Shown one piece after another: positions 22,632 to 33,629 of a stretch of 64,000 nt of DNA. The stretch is from Plantago major (Eukaryota > Streptophyta > Magnoliopsida > Lamiales > Plantaginaceae): positions 33,236,765 through 33,300,764 of the forward strand of contig CM048840.1 of assembly GCA_026545765.1 (NCBI GenBank), in the 5' to 3' direction. Within the stretch, counting starts at the first letter, position 1; each line of letters opens with the position of its first letter. Under the pieces are notes generated by a model. It was not told the DNA's origin. It made no database searches and saw nothing but the letters and a program-made list of their open reading frames with translations. The translations under genes were made by a program, and so were the position numbers.

Positions 22632-24004
22632 TTGTTGCAGGAATGTACTTGCAAGGAAGAGGCTCTTCCTCTTATAGAGGCAGAGGAGGTCGAGGAAGGA
22701 TCCAAAGAATCCTCTCTCAAACTGGCAGAGGAAAGCTTATAGCTATGAATTTGCCATCACAAAAACATGAAGCTGAAAGCTCAAAAGAGTACCAAGAATT
22801 TCTTGAGTACAAAAAGAATAAGGGAAAAATTCCCTCTCTTGCTAAAATAATAGCAGAACAAGAGTCTGAAGATAATAAATCAGATTATCTGGAAAACAGA
22901 AATCAAGAAGTTATACTTCTGATTGAAACAAGAGATATGAAATGGGAAAATAACCCATGGACTTTGATGTCCAGATATCTTGACAAAGCATCATATGCTT
23001 TGGGGACTTATAAAACAAGATACTTTTATGAAAGTATTCTTTTGGATACAGAGTCATGTGAAATATCACATTTCTCAGGAATTCAAAAAGAAGTTTATAA
23101 CTTCAGTAAAATTTATATTAAGAAGATTATATCTTCCGAGGAATGGGGAATTGCTCCATTACGAGAAAGGAAATTTTATTACCCTAATAACAGAAATCCC
23201 ATAAAATTTAATTATTGGGATTATGTTGAAGCATTTAATAAAGTGCTTTTATATGAAAATGATAAAAAGAAGCACTCCTGGTTCATAAAAATCAGTAGCG
23301 AAGCTTATGAGCAAGAGATACCAAATTGGTTTCTTAAATGGTGGAAATATTTTGGAACCACCGGAGTAATACTCCCTCAAAATTTTACAGAATTATATTC
23401 TGCTTGGATAAATGTTAATCCAAAGAAGGATATTCCTTCAGATCGATATGATTTATATTTCTTTATGGAATTTTCCATACCATGGATTTGGAAATGGGTA
23501 CCTGTTATCGGTTATACCGAACATGAAATACCATGTATCAAAAGATCTTCTTATACGAAGTTCTGGGATAAAATGAATAAAGTAGACCCAGAAACCAAGC
23601 AATTATATTGCAGTGATACTCTAAATCTTATAGATAAAAGAATAAGATTATATCAAGAAAATAAAAGATTATCGACACCAAAGGAGGAGTCGACCTTAGA
23701 TCAAATCAGAAAAAAGCTCGGAATGCAGTCCAAAGACAGCAATAGAGAGATGCTAATAGAAGCATATATAGAAGAAATGAAGAAGGATCTTCTACAAGGT
23801 TTTGATGGAGAAACTCAATCTGTGAAATCGGATACATCAATGGTATCGGCCAGCCAGGAGTATCAAGATGCTCAAGATCCAAATCAGGAAGAAGTCTCAA
23901 TAGAAGACGTTTTTGAAATACTTAAAGGAACTCTTAAACAGAAGAGTAAAGATAAGGAAGAATCTTCTACAGCAATAGTGGTAGCAGAAAAATCTACCCA
24001 ATAA
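22628..24004 (+). CDS. viral ORF2, type 1 (copy 2), intact
   Basis: A 458-codon frame starting at the ATGA overlap with the RNase H stop, an arrangement suited to stop-start reinitiation. It has an RG-rich N-terminus (GRGSSSYRGRGGRGR, residues 10-24), a charged linker, a conserved aromatic core (FYYPNNRNPIKF, YWDYVEAFNKVLLY, KHSWFIKI, NWFLKWWKYFG, YFFMEFSIPWIWKWVP, IPCIKRSSYTKFWDKM), then an acidic tail with KSKDKEESS. I recognise no enzyme motif and no membrane segment. Florendoviruses carry an ORF2 of unknown role at this place. The RG start suggests RNA binding, which is inference. Confidence 0.8.
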   Translation: MIVAGMYLQGRGSSSYRGRGGRGRIQRILSQTGRGKLIAMNLPSQKHEAESSKEYQEFLEYKKNKGKIPSLAKIIAEQESEDNKSDYLENRNQEVILLIETRDMKWENNPWTLMSRYLDKASYALGTYKTRYFYESILLDTESCEISHFSGIQKEVYNFSKIYIKKIISSEEWGIAPLRERKFYYPNNRNPIKFNYWDYVEAFNKVLLYENDKKKHSWFIKISSEAYEQEIPNWFLKWWKYFGTTGVILPQNFTELYSAWINVNPKKDIPSDRYDLYFFMEFSIPWIWKWVPVIGYTEHEIPCIKRSSYTKFWDKMNKVDPETKQLYCSDTLNLIDKRIRLYQENKRLSTPKEESTLDQIRKKLGMQSKDSNREMLIEAYIEEMKKDLLQGFDGETQSVKSDTSMVSASQEYQDAQDPNQEEVSIEDVFEILKGTLKQKSKDKEESSTAIVVAEKSTQ

Positions 24005-24398
24005 TGACAAAGATGATGAGTCAGAGCACTAATGTGTGGATAAAGATAATGGAGACACTGATAAGTGGGGTGGAAATTATTCCACAACAAACAAAAGCTG
24101 AAAGCAACATCATAAAAGCAACGGGCGAAATTTAAAGAGACCTGAGATAGCGACACAAAAGGAATCAAATTCCAAGATGGTGAGAGAAATCAGCTCCTAG
24201 GGAATCAAATTCCCTCTATAAATAAGAAGAAGGAAGATGGAAGAAGAAAAGAACCCTGGATACCCATCCATTGTATACACACCTAAGCCAAAACACTCTC
24301 CCTTCCAGTTTTTAAATTTTTAGTTTGTAATTAAGTTTGAAGTTTGTACTGGTGCTTGCAGACATCAATTTGTAAGTACTTTTTTTATTTTTATTTTG

Positions 24399-24544
24399 NN
24401 NNNNNNNNNNNNNNNNNNNNNNNNNNNNNNNNNNNNNNNNNNNNNNNNNNNNNNNNNNNNNNNNNNNNNNNNNNNNNNNNNNNNNNNNNNNNNNNNNNNN
24501 NNNNNNNNNNNNNNNNNNNNNNNNNNNNNNNNNNNNNNNNNNNN
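24399..24544. other. assembly gap (146 N)
   Basis: Other copies read ttattttg, one t, then attgtaatat at this place, so the real missing length relative to them is about one base. Open frames translated through the Ns are meaningless. Confidence 0.97.
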
Positions 24545-25122
24545 ATTGTAATATATTTTTATCAATGAAAATTAGCCTCATGATAGGCTAAACGTTTGGT
24601 TTGTGTTAAGACAGGTCTAAATTATGTATTTACTTTAACTCTGGCAAAAATGTTTTGCTGTTCCTCCGGTCACTATTCATGGTTACTATCACGGCGGAAT
24701 TATGAATTAATCTACTATTCATGGTTACTATTCACGGCAGAATTATGAATTAATCTAAGATTTTTATTACTTACTAAGAATGAGACCAGAGAAGGTTTTG
24801 TATTAATCAGGCATATTGATATATTCCGACATATGAAGGCACCGTTATTCCCTCTAAAGCCGAAAGAAATGGCGTCTCTGAGCTGTTTTTGTGCTACTTT
24901 TATGTCTTGAGAAATATCTTAATATTGACAGATTTTATACAAGTAATCAGTCCTGATGTCGTCTCTATCTTAGTCGGTAGTCTGAGTCTGGATTAATAAA
25001 GTGATTCTAAAGTTTGAATATTGTAATCTGAGTTTGGATTAATGAAGTGATTCTAAAGTTTGAATATTGTAGCCAATATGAATAACTCAAAGAAGCTTTG
25101 TGACCCGACCAGACCAGCCAAG

Positions 25123-25137
25123 TGGTATCAGAGCCAG
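25123..25137 (+). promoter_or_regulatory. tRNA-Met primer binding site (copy 2)
   Basis: TGGTATCAGAGCCAG, identical to the first copy and about 40 bp before the movement-protein start. Confidence 0.85.
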
Positions 25138-25162
25138 TTTACAGTAAGGGCATGATTTAAGA

Positions 25163-26260
25163 TTGAGTCTTAACACGAACTGTTTTATGATCATGATAAA
25201 CATGATAAGAAGGAAAGATACTGTTAAAAACAGTAGAAGTGAGGAATTTGATATTCCCCAGAATTTAGATTTATTAAATAAATGGACGATTCCAAGAATC
25301 GAGCCTAAGGTTATTTACCAGTTAGGTACTTTTGAAAAATTGGGTTTAAAACAGGTAGTTAAAACTACTGAAGAATCTATCTCACTTGATAATGATGAGT
25401 TAGTAATAAAACTACTCAAAGGAGAAAGATATTGTCGCTATAAAAACCTTTACAAATTTTTACATATTGGTTTAGTGCAAATTGCTTTTAAACCTTTAAC
25501 CTTAGAAGGACTACCTGAGAGCTTTATAGCTGCTCTTAGAGATGGTAGAAACTTAGACTGGAAAAAATCCTTAATCGGAATTATACAGTCTAGTTTAGCC
25601 CATGGTCCAGTTTATTTTGATGTTTATCCGAATTTACAATTGTCTTTATCGGATATTAATATTTTAGATTCTTTAACATTAAATGTTAAAACTAATGGTT
25701 ATAATTATATTTCCGCATGTAAACAATCAGATCATTATGTGATTTATTATAAACCTTTGTTTACTTTAAATCCTCATTGTCAAGGGTTGATAAACCTTTA
25801 AATGAAACTATTTTAATTGAGACTAATTTTAGCAAATCTAAAATTACTACCGTAGATCTATTAAATGGGAAGAAATAGATTTTCCGAAAATTGGACAATT
25901 AAGCAATTTGCCTCACAACTCGTTATTCAAAATAATTTAATAGATGTTATCCAAACTCACGAAGGTTTGGTAAAAATGCGCTTGATAATAACAACGATTT
26001 TATAGGATCTTCTTCAAGACTTACTAAGTCTTCTTCTTTAAGATCTTTTATATCACCTATTGATTATGTAGTTGATACTCCATCAAGGATGTCGACCTCG
26101 CTAAAAGCGAATACAAAATCTTTTGAAACAATTCCGTAAGATCATATTGATGAACTTGAATAAATAAAGATTTTGATAATATTGTTAAAGGAGTTACACA
26201 TACTCCAATCAAGATATAATCGCATCGAAATGGAATTCGTTATTAATGAATTCAAGTCAA
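25163..26260 (+). pseudogene. viral movement protein (copy 2), broken
   Basis: The first 212 codons (25163-25801) are open and nearly identical to the first copy, including IGLVQIAFKPL, ALRDGR and GPVYFDVYPN. Beyond 25790 the frame fails at a series of small losses (near 25785, 25850, 25886, 25910, 25980, 26098, 26140). Nearly all of these sit where the sibling has CTG or CAG. The abrupt change from clean to error-rich sequence at about 25790 looks technical rather than evolutionary. Confidence 0.85.
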
Positions 26261-27255
26261 ATTGATTTTAGCCTGCCTCCGGCTAGGCAAAAGATTAAAA
26301 AGAATTCAATTTACCCATGGGAACCTTTTAAAATTGGTTTTACAAACTTCTCTTCAATGAGAAAACTTCTATTCAAAATGAATTTTATAAAGATTGTGAA
26401 AACACAATACTCCAATTCCTTTTGTTCCATGGTTTGTTTCTAAATATGTGGAACAATATATTTCAAAGATTAGAAAGGAATTATAAACTTTCGACAGGGA
26501 GGAATTTACAACAAGTCTATCCTCCGCAACAGTCTTTTCAAATTGAAAAAGGAAATCATAGTTTCCTAGCTTTTGCGAAACTACTGGAAGATGAAACTCT
26601 ACCAGTAACCTGTAAACAAATTAACAGGATGATTGAACAACAGAATTATACTAATCTGTTTATTAATGTTCTCGGAGAACATTTAACTTCTCTGAGTGAA
26701 AGGGTGGATTTAGTTTTAAAAACTATTAACCCTAATCTTTCTTTAAATTCAAATGCTTCTTTAAAAGAAAAGGAGAAGGAACAGGATTCTGCCTGTCCTA
26801 ATATTCAACCACCTCCTGAAATTTCAGATTTTAAATTAAAGTCTATGAAAGAACTTGAAAAGTTCTTAACTGAAAAATTTAAAGATATGAAACTTACAAC
26901 TCTTCATGATGTTGTAAAAGAAAATCCTGATTACAAAGAAGTGATCAGTGATGAAATTAACAAGTTGGGAAAATGGGCTGATAGACCAACCCAACGTATG
27001 TATTATTATAGGAGACCTTCTCCTATAGATACCTTGCATGAAGAGCAAGAGTACATACTGAATAACAGTTATAATGGTAAAAACATTTATGAATGGAACC
27101 TAGATGCTTATGCTGATAGGCAGATTTATAATATGATTCATAGAATGCTTATGTATTCCACTATTTGTAAAACAAATGGCAACACTGATAAGAATGTTGC
27201 AAAAATGATTGTCGCTGGTTTTACAGGACAATTAAAAGGTTGGTGGGATAATTAT
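26246..27255 (+). pseudogene. viral coat protein N-part (copy 2), mostly open
   Basis: A short piece at 26246-26443 and a long frame from 26422. The long frame has NYKLSTGRNLQQVYPP, a basic-acidic linker with SLKEKEKEQDS, then RPTQRMYYYRRPSP, EWNLDAYADRQIYNM and the terminal MIVAGFTGQLKGWWDNYL. Viral coding ends at 27255. The rest of the open frame to 27366 is inverted non-coding DNA. The junction is at the same base as at 15599/15600. Confidence 0.85.
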
Positions 27256-28085
27256 CTGGTCTGGTCGGTTCACAAAGCTTCTTTGAGTTATTCATATTGG
27301 CTACAATATTCAAACTTTAGAATCACTTCATTAATCCAAACTCAGATTACAATATTCAAACTTTAGAATCACTTTATTAATCCAGACTCAGACTACCGAC
27401 TAAGATAGAGACGACATCAGATCGACATTTGTATAAAATCTGTCAATATTAAGATATTTCTCAAGACATAAAAGTAGCACAAAAACAGCCCAGAGACGCC
27501 ATTTCTTTCGGCTTTAGAGGGGCAAACAGTGCCTTCATATGTCTGTCGGAATATATCAATATGCCTGATTAATACAAAACCTTCTCTGGTCTCATTCTTA
27601 GTAAGTAATAAAAATCTTAGATTAATTCATAATTCTGCCGTGAATAGTAACCATGAATAGTATATTAATTCATAATTCCGCCGTGAATAGTAACCATGAA
27701 TAGTGACCGGAGGAACAGCAAAACATTTTTGCCAGAGTTAAAGTAAATACATAATTTAGACCTGTCTTAACACAAACCAAACGTTTAGCCTATCATGAGG
27801 CTAATTTTCATTGATAAAAATATATTACAATACAAAAATAAAAAGAGTACTTACAAATTGATGTCTGCAAGCACCAGTACAAACTTCAAACTTAATTACA
27901 AACTAAAAATTTAAAAACTGGAAGGGAGAGTGTTTTGGCTTAGGTGTGTATACAATGGATGGGTATCCAGGGTTCTTCCTTCTTCCTTCTTCCTTCTTCT
28001 TATTTATAGAGAGAATTTGATTCTCAGGAGCTAAAATCTGTCACTATCTTTGGAATTTAATTCCAAATATGTCACTATCTGTTTC
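27256..28085 (-). promoter_or_regulatory. inverted viral non-coding region (second)
   Basis: Reverse complement of the non-coding region, starting with ctggtctggtcgg, again without the primer site. The TATA box is at 28011-28019 (minus strand). Almost identical to 15600-16435, including the type 2-specific part upstream of the TATA box. Confidence 0.75.
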
Positions 28086-28089
28086 TTCT

Positions 28090-29038
28090 TTAATTTTGCT
28101 CCGTTCTTTTCCTTCTTTGGCTTTTAGCCACTTTTGCTTCTTGTGGAATGAAAGAAGTCACGATATGTATTGGTAAGATGCCTTCTATCATTATCACCTT
28201 TAGTCTTGTCATCATAATCAATTGATAGTGGAAAGATTCCATCTTCTTTTCAAATTTGTCTTCCATGTAGACTTCCTGTAGAATCTGATCAGTATCTTGA
28301 TCATTCTGGCAATCTTCGAACTGCATATTGGACCTTCATTTTTCTGTCCTCTTGATATAATCTAATTCTTTGTCCTATAAGATCTATAGTATTGATGCAA
28401 TATAATTGCTTAGTTTTTGGGTTTTCTTCATTCATTTTTTCCCAAAACTTCGTATAAGAAGATCTTTTGATACATGGTATCTCATTTTCGGTATAACCGA
28501 TAATAGGTATCCATTCCCAAATCCAGGGTATGGAAAATTCCATAAAGAAATATAAAGAGTAATACTCTTGAGGAATATCCTTTTTAGGAGTAACCTTCTT
28601 CCAACTCAAAAATAAAGTTGAAAAGTTTTTAGGAAGTATAACTTCCGTAGTTCCAAAATTCACCCACCAGGTTATAAACCAGTTGGGTATTCTTTGCCAG
28701 TTTTGTGTATAAACTGCACTGTCAATGGTTATAAACCATGAGTATTTCTTTCTATGTTGATCATTATCACATAGTAGCACTTTATTAAATGCTTCAACAT
28801 AATCCCAATAATTATATTTTATAGGATTTATGTTGTTGGGATAGTAAAATTCCCTTTTACTGGATGGTTCAAATCCAATCCTCGAAAGATATAATCTTCT
28901 TAATATAAATTTTCTGAAGTTATAAACTTCCTTCGTGTCTTTGAGAAATAATTTATTTCACAAGACTGCTTACGAAAGAATACTTTCATAAAAGATCTTG
29001 TTTTATAAGATCTGAAGCATATAATGCTTTATCTTTGT
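28090..29038 (-). pseudogene. viral ORF2 C-part, type 2 (copy B)
   Basis: Open pieces at 28301-28780 (159 codons; KYSWFITIDS, NWFITWWVNFG, PKKDIPQEYYSLYFFMEF, IPCIKRSSYTKFW) and 28090-28326. Nearly identical to the other type 2 copy at 16436-17367. Frameshifts near 28880, 28940 and 28975-29005 fall in a short error-rich patch. Confidence 0.7.
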
Positions 29039-29733
29039 CTAAATATTTAGACCATGATGTCCAAAGTTCCTTGTCCATTGTACATCTCTTATTTCAAGCA
29101 GAAGTATTACTTCCTGATTTTTGTTTTCAACATAATCAGTTTTTTCTTCTTTTACTGAATTAGTAAAAGATGGGAATCTTCCCTTTTTTCTTTTGTACTC
29201 AAAAAATTCTTGGTACTTTTCTGAGCTATAAGTCTCAGATTCTGGTGATGGTAAAGCTATAAGCTTTCCTTTATCTTGTGATGGTAAAGCTATAAGCTTT
29301 CCTTTGTCTAATCCACTTTCCTGACTTCCTCTTCCTCTATCAGAGGAGGAATTTCTTCTTTGCGAGTACATTCCTGCAAAAATATCTTCAAATATTAAAG
29401 AATCTGGGAGACTATTGTCTTCTCGTTTTTTATAGACAATTTTAAAATCAAAAGGAGCTAAATGAGCTTGCCATCTTGCAATCATTTGCTTAGAAACATC
29501 ATGTTTAAAATCTTTGTTAAACATGATCTTTGCAGAATTACAATCTGTCTTTATAATAAATTTTTGATTATATAAAATATTTTGAAATTTTAAGACACAT
29601 TTGACAATTGAAAGTATCTCTTTAGCAATTGTAGCATAATTTTTCTGACTGTTATTCCATTTGCCAGAATAGAAACGAACAAGATATTCTTGTTTATTAT
29701 GAGGATCAATCTGTTTAAGAATTCCTCCATAAC
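29039..29733 (-). pseudogene. viral RNase H-ORF2 fusion, type 2 (copy B)
   Basis: The frame 29039-29524 again runs from the RNase H C-terminus (APFDFKIVYKKRED, NSLPDSL) straight into the ORF2 start (GMYSQRRNSSS) with no stop, as in copy A. It keeps the duplicated KGKLIALPS unit. A lost base near 29575 (in aaaatatttt) separates it from the upstream RNase H part. Confidence 0.75.
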
Positions 29734-30968
29734 CTATATCAGAAGCATCTGTTCAATCACAGATTTATCCCATGAGGGATTACTCAACATGAGACAAGGC
29801 AAGGTTTTCACCTTTTCTTTTAATTTCCTAACAGCCTGAGTATGATGATCAGACCAAGGCTTTGGATCTTTTTTAAGTCTATCATATAAGATAGCAGTAT
29901 CTTGAGCTATGTCTTTATAATAGGAAGAGATATAATTCAAACTTCCTAAAAACCTCTGTAACTGGGTTTTATTAGTTATTTCATCAGGAAATTTGTCAGC
30001 AAAATCAATGCTTCTATTTATTGGGATAATATTACCTTTTTCAATATAATGACCCAAAAATCTAATTTTTGTTTGAAACAAAAACATCTTTGGTTTTGAT
30101 ATAACTAAACCACTCTGTATGACTATTTTCTTTAAGATATCCAAATGTTTAAAATGGGATTCAATATCCTTTGAGAAAACTAGGATATCATCAATATAGA
30201 CTAATATAAAATCACTATAAGGAGTAAAAATATCATTCATAATTTTACAAATTCGGAGCATTTTTCAAACCAAATGGCATTACATTCCATTCGTAATGTC
30301 CTATTGGAACATTAAAGGCTTTTTATACCTATCTTTTGTTCAATTTGAACTTGCAATATCGACTTTAAGTCAAATTTTGAAAATAAAATTGAATCATAAA
30401 GTCTTTCTAAAAGATCTTTTTATTCGAATAGGATGCCTAATCCATTTTAAAACCTTATTAAGGGTTTATAATTTATAACTAATCTAGGAACTCCTCTTTC
30501 CGCTCACTATGTTTATTAACATAAAAGGTCATACAAGACCAAGGAGATTGAGAAGGGCTTATCGCACTTTTGTAATAAAGAATCAATTTCTTTTTTACAG
30601 AGTTCTAAATACTCTGAATTCATTTGACAAGTTCTTGCCTTTGTCGGAATTCTTTTTTCATCAAAATCTTCCTCATAAGGAAGACTGACCACATGCTTCT
30701 TTCTATTCCAGAAAGCATTAGGATGGTCATTACAGATTTCTAGAGAAAGTTGATTTTCAATCAATCTAATCTTCCCTTGTAATTTGGAATTTTGAAGTTT
30801 TTCTTCAATAGTCAAAGAGTTTATTTCTTGTTTTAAGAAATTCATCTGGTTTTTCTTTAAAGTCAGATGATCATACATTTCATGTAACATTCTATGAAAT
30901 GGTTTTGTAATAAAATTTAAATGAATTTTCCCACCTTGAAAAGTTCCAGTAATACCAGAATTATCCAC
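29734..30968 (-). pseudogene. viral reverse transcriptase (copy B), broken
   Basis: Open at 29734-30261, carrying YIDDILVF and the connection domain up to the RNase H start, and at 30516-30968, the pre-RT part. The region 30240-30520 contains the MPFGLKNAPS and FDLKSG blocks but with several small losses. Also covers the protease-RT linker FITKPFHRMLHEMYD. Confidence 0.8.
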
Positions 30969-31924
30969 ATGGGTAAAAGGATAAATCTTTGAGATAAAAG
31001 GAGTACCAAGTATTACTTGGTTGGAAATATCCTTTGTTAGTAAAAAACTGGTTTGAATACAGTTTTTATCAATACAGATATAAGCTTTAGGAAGCTTATA
31101 CTTTATATTTAATTTTTCTCCAAAGATGAGAAAGAGTATGTGTAGTTTTATGAAAATACTTTGTAGGAATTAATCCTTCTCAGATAACATTTAAATCTGC
31201 TCCACTGTCAATAAGAGCAGTCAAATCTTTTGAGAAGTAATTATCAATTAACAAAGTAATTTTAACATACCATTTCTGGGATATAACCATCTCTAAAGTT
31301 GATAAAAAATTATCATCTACTTGTGAATCAAAACATTGAGTCTTTTTATTTTGACTCGATTCACTAGTAGTAGACTGGATAGACTGATTAGTCTCTTTTT
31401 TATAATTTTCAAGTTTAGAAACTCGATAGTCTATTAACTTATTCTCTTTTTTCAAAAACTGAATCTCTTTTTTGAGATTTTCAACTTCCATCTCTAAATC
31501 ATGAGTAGAAGTTGGAGATTCAACTGTCCTTCTCTGTTTTAGAAGTTTATAAACTTCTGACATTGAGTAAGGCTCATCATTTTTAAAATCTTCTGGAAGA
31601 ACCATTGGTTCGAATGAAGTAGAAGTACTGGAATATTATCCATCGATCTATTATTTTAGATCGTAACTCATGATCTTTGATCTGTTTCAGAAACTCGATA
31701 ATATTATTACCGTCCAAAACATTTAAATCAGTTCCTTGGAACTGTGAGAGAATATTGTAAAATTCTTTATTAAAGAATTTACTGTCATCTGTGTTTTCTT
31801 GTTTCTTGATACAAGGTTGTCCAAGAATACAAGGTTCACACTCTGACTCAATCGATATTACCGATTCTTGATCAAGAACTTTTAAGTTCTTCTTCAAGAT
31901 TATTAGAAGCATCTGAATCATCAA
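30969..31924 (-). pseudogene. viral protease and coiled coil (copy B)
   Basis: The segment 31180-31605 (141 codons) has the coiled coil (MEVENLKKEIQFLKKE) and ends in the aspartic protease motif ALIDSGADLNVI. The frame is lost near 31180, where copy 6 reads on. The segment 31583-31924 carries the acidic linker (SECEPCILGQPC) and GNNIIEFLKQIKDHE. Confidence 0.8.
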
Positions 31925-32685
31925 GAGTTATTACTCTTTTCTTCATCGAATTTAAAAGAATCTTTGAAGAGTTTCTTTCAAATCATTATCAATGACTTTT
32001 AACTGCTTAATTTTCTCTTGGTCCAACATTGTGTTGCAAAATGACCAAGTTTTCCACAAGCTCGCAAACTATTAGTTTCTTTCAATCCGCTTTTCTTTCT
32101 TCTCTATCTTCTTCTTTGTTTACGGATTTCTAATTTTCTAGGAGAGTAATGTCTCTTCTTTTTGGTTTATAAGCACTTCTTTTCCGACTTATGAGGTTTA
32201 GAAGTGGATGGAACATCCATCCCAAATTGATCACGTAATCGCCCCAATCGGGCCTTTTCTTTCAAGTTCTGTCTTTTAATTTGTTGATTTAATTTAATCT
32301 CATTACATAAGGCTAAACCTTCTTGAATACAAGTTCCAATTAACTTGCCATAAGTATAATTTTCATAAGGGATAGAAACTTTATCTTTTCTAAGATTTTT
32401 CCTAACCCTTTCTGCAAATAATGCAGGAAGTCCATCAATGAACTTTGATTTTCAATGAGAGCTATTACACTCAGGTAATTCCATTACCCTGTTTAAAAAG
32501 GTATCTTTATACCAACGAAAATCAGTTAAAGTTTTACATCTTAAGTTTTGTAAAACAGTTCGAATATTTTCGCTATTATCGGAATATCTTCCGGTGAAAT
32601 GTTCAATAATAGTAACAACAAGAGTATAGACTGCATTTTCTATAGTACTACCATCCTCTTGTTTTACAGTATCAAAAATATGATT
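31925..32685 (-). pseudogene. viral coat protein C-part with its upstream edge (copy B)
   Basis: The zinc-knuckle part (about 32000-32180) is frameshifted. The segment 32452-32685 is open and is the most N-terminal stretch of the coat C-part in the window: CNHIFDTVKQEDG, NAVYTLVVTIIEHFTG and TLTDFRWYKDTFLNRVM. It joins the non-coding region directly at 32685/32686. The open frame continues upstream for about 14 codons of non-coding DNA to in-frame ATGs at 32725-32727 and 32707-32709. The movement gene, primer site and coat N-part are missing between them. Confidence 0.8.
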
Positions 32686-33629
32686 ACAAAGCTTCTTTGA
32701 GTTATTCATATTGGCTACAATATTCAAACTTTAGAATCACTTCATTAATCCAAACTCAGATTACAATATTCAAACTTTAGAATCACTTTATTAATCCAGA
32801 CTCAGACTACCGACTAAGATAGAGACGACATCAGATCGACTTGTATAAAATCATCAATATTAAGATATTTCTCAAGACATAAAAGTAGCACAAAATGTTG
32901 ACGCCATTTCTTTCGGCTTTAGAGGGGCAAACAGTGCCTTCATATGTCTGTCGGAATATATCAATATGCCTGATTAATACAAAACCTTCTCTGGTCTCAT
33001 TCTTAGTAAGTAATAAAAATCTTAGATTAATTCATAATTCTGCCGTGAATAGTAACCATGAATAGTATATTAATTCATAATTCCGCCGTGAATAGTAACC
33101 ATGAATAGTGACCGGAGGAACAGCAAAACATTTTTGCCAGAGTTAAAGTAAATACATAATTTAGACCTGTCTTAACACAAACCAAACGTTTAGCCTATCA
33201 TGAGGCTAATTTTCATTGATAAAAATATATTACAATACAAAAATAAAAATAAAAAGAGTACTTACAAATTGATGTCTGCAAGCACCAGTACAAACTTCAA
33301 ACTTAATTACAAACTAAAAATTTAAAAACTGGAAGGGAGAGTGTTTTGGCTTAGGTGTATATACAATGGATGGGTATCCAGGGTTCTTTTCTTCTTCCAT
33401 CTTCCTTCTTCTTATTTATAGAGGGAATTTGATTCCCTAGGAGCTGATTTCTCTCACCATCTTGGAATTTGATTCCTTTTGTGTCGCTATCTCAGGTCTC
33501 TTTAAATTTCGCCCGTTGCTTTTATGATGTTGCTTTCAGCTTTTGTTTGTTGTGGAATAATTTCCACCCTTATCGATGTCTCCATTATCTTTATCCACAC
33601 ATTAGTGCTCTGACTCATCATCTTTGTCA
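32686..33629 (-). promoter_or_regulatory. viral non-coding region joining two tandem modules
   Basis: On the minus strand this region follows ORF2 of the next module and leads directly into the coat C-part at 32685. It retains the TATA box (33413-33421), hairpin and both tandem pairs but ends at acaaagc, about 22 bp short of the primer site. The tandem arrangement has a period of about 5.5 kb (38199 to 32686). Confidence 0.75.

Larger units (their letters stand above)
24005..25162 (+). promoter_or_regulatory. viral non-coding region and leader (copy 2), with assembly gap
   Basis: Same layout as at 12504-13521: TATA box at 24216-24224, hairpin tagcct/aggcta at 24573-24590, tandem pairs near 24675-24760 and 24980-25070, primer site at 25123. 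An N run (24399-24544) interrupts it. The sequences on both sides of the Ns are adjacent in every other copy. Confidence 0.75.

Noticed and set aside
24312-24581. Open frames across 24312-24581 on both strands
   Set aside because: Most of each frame is the N gap.
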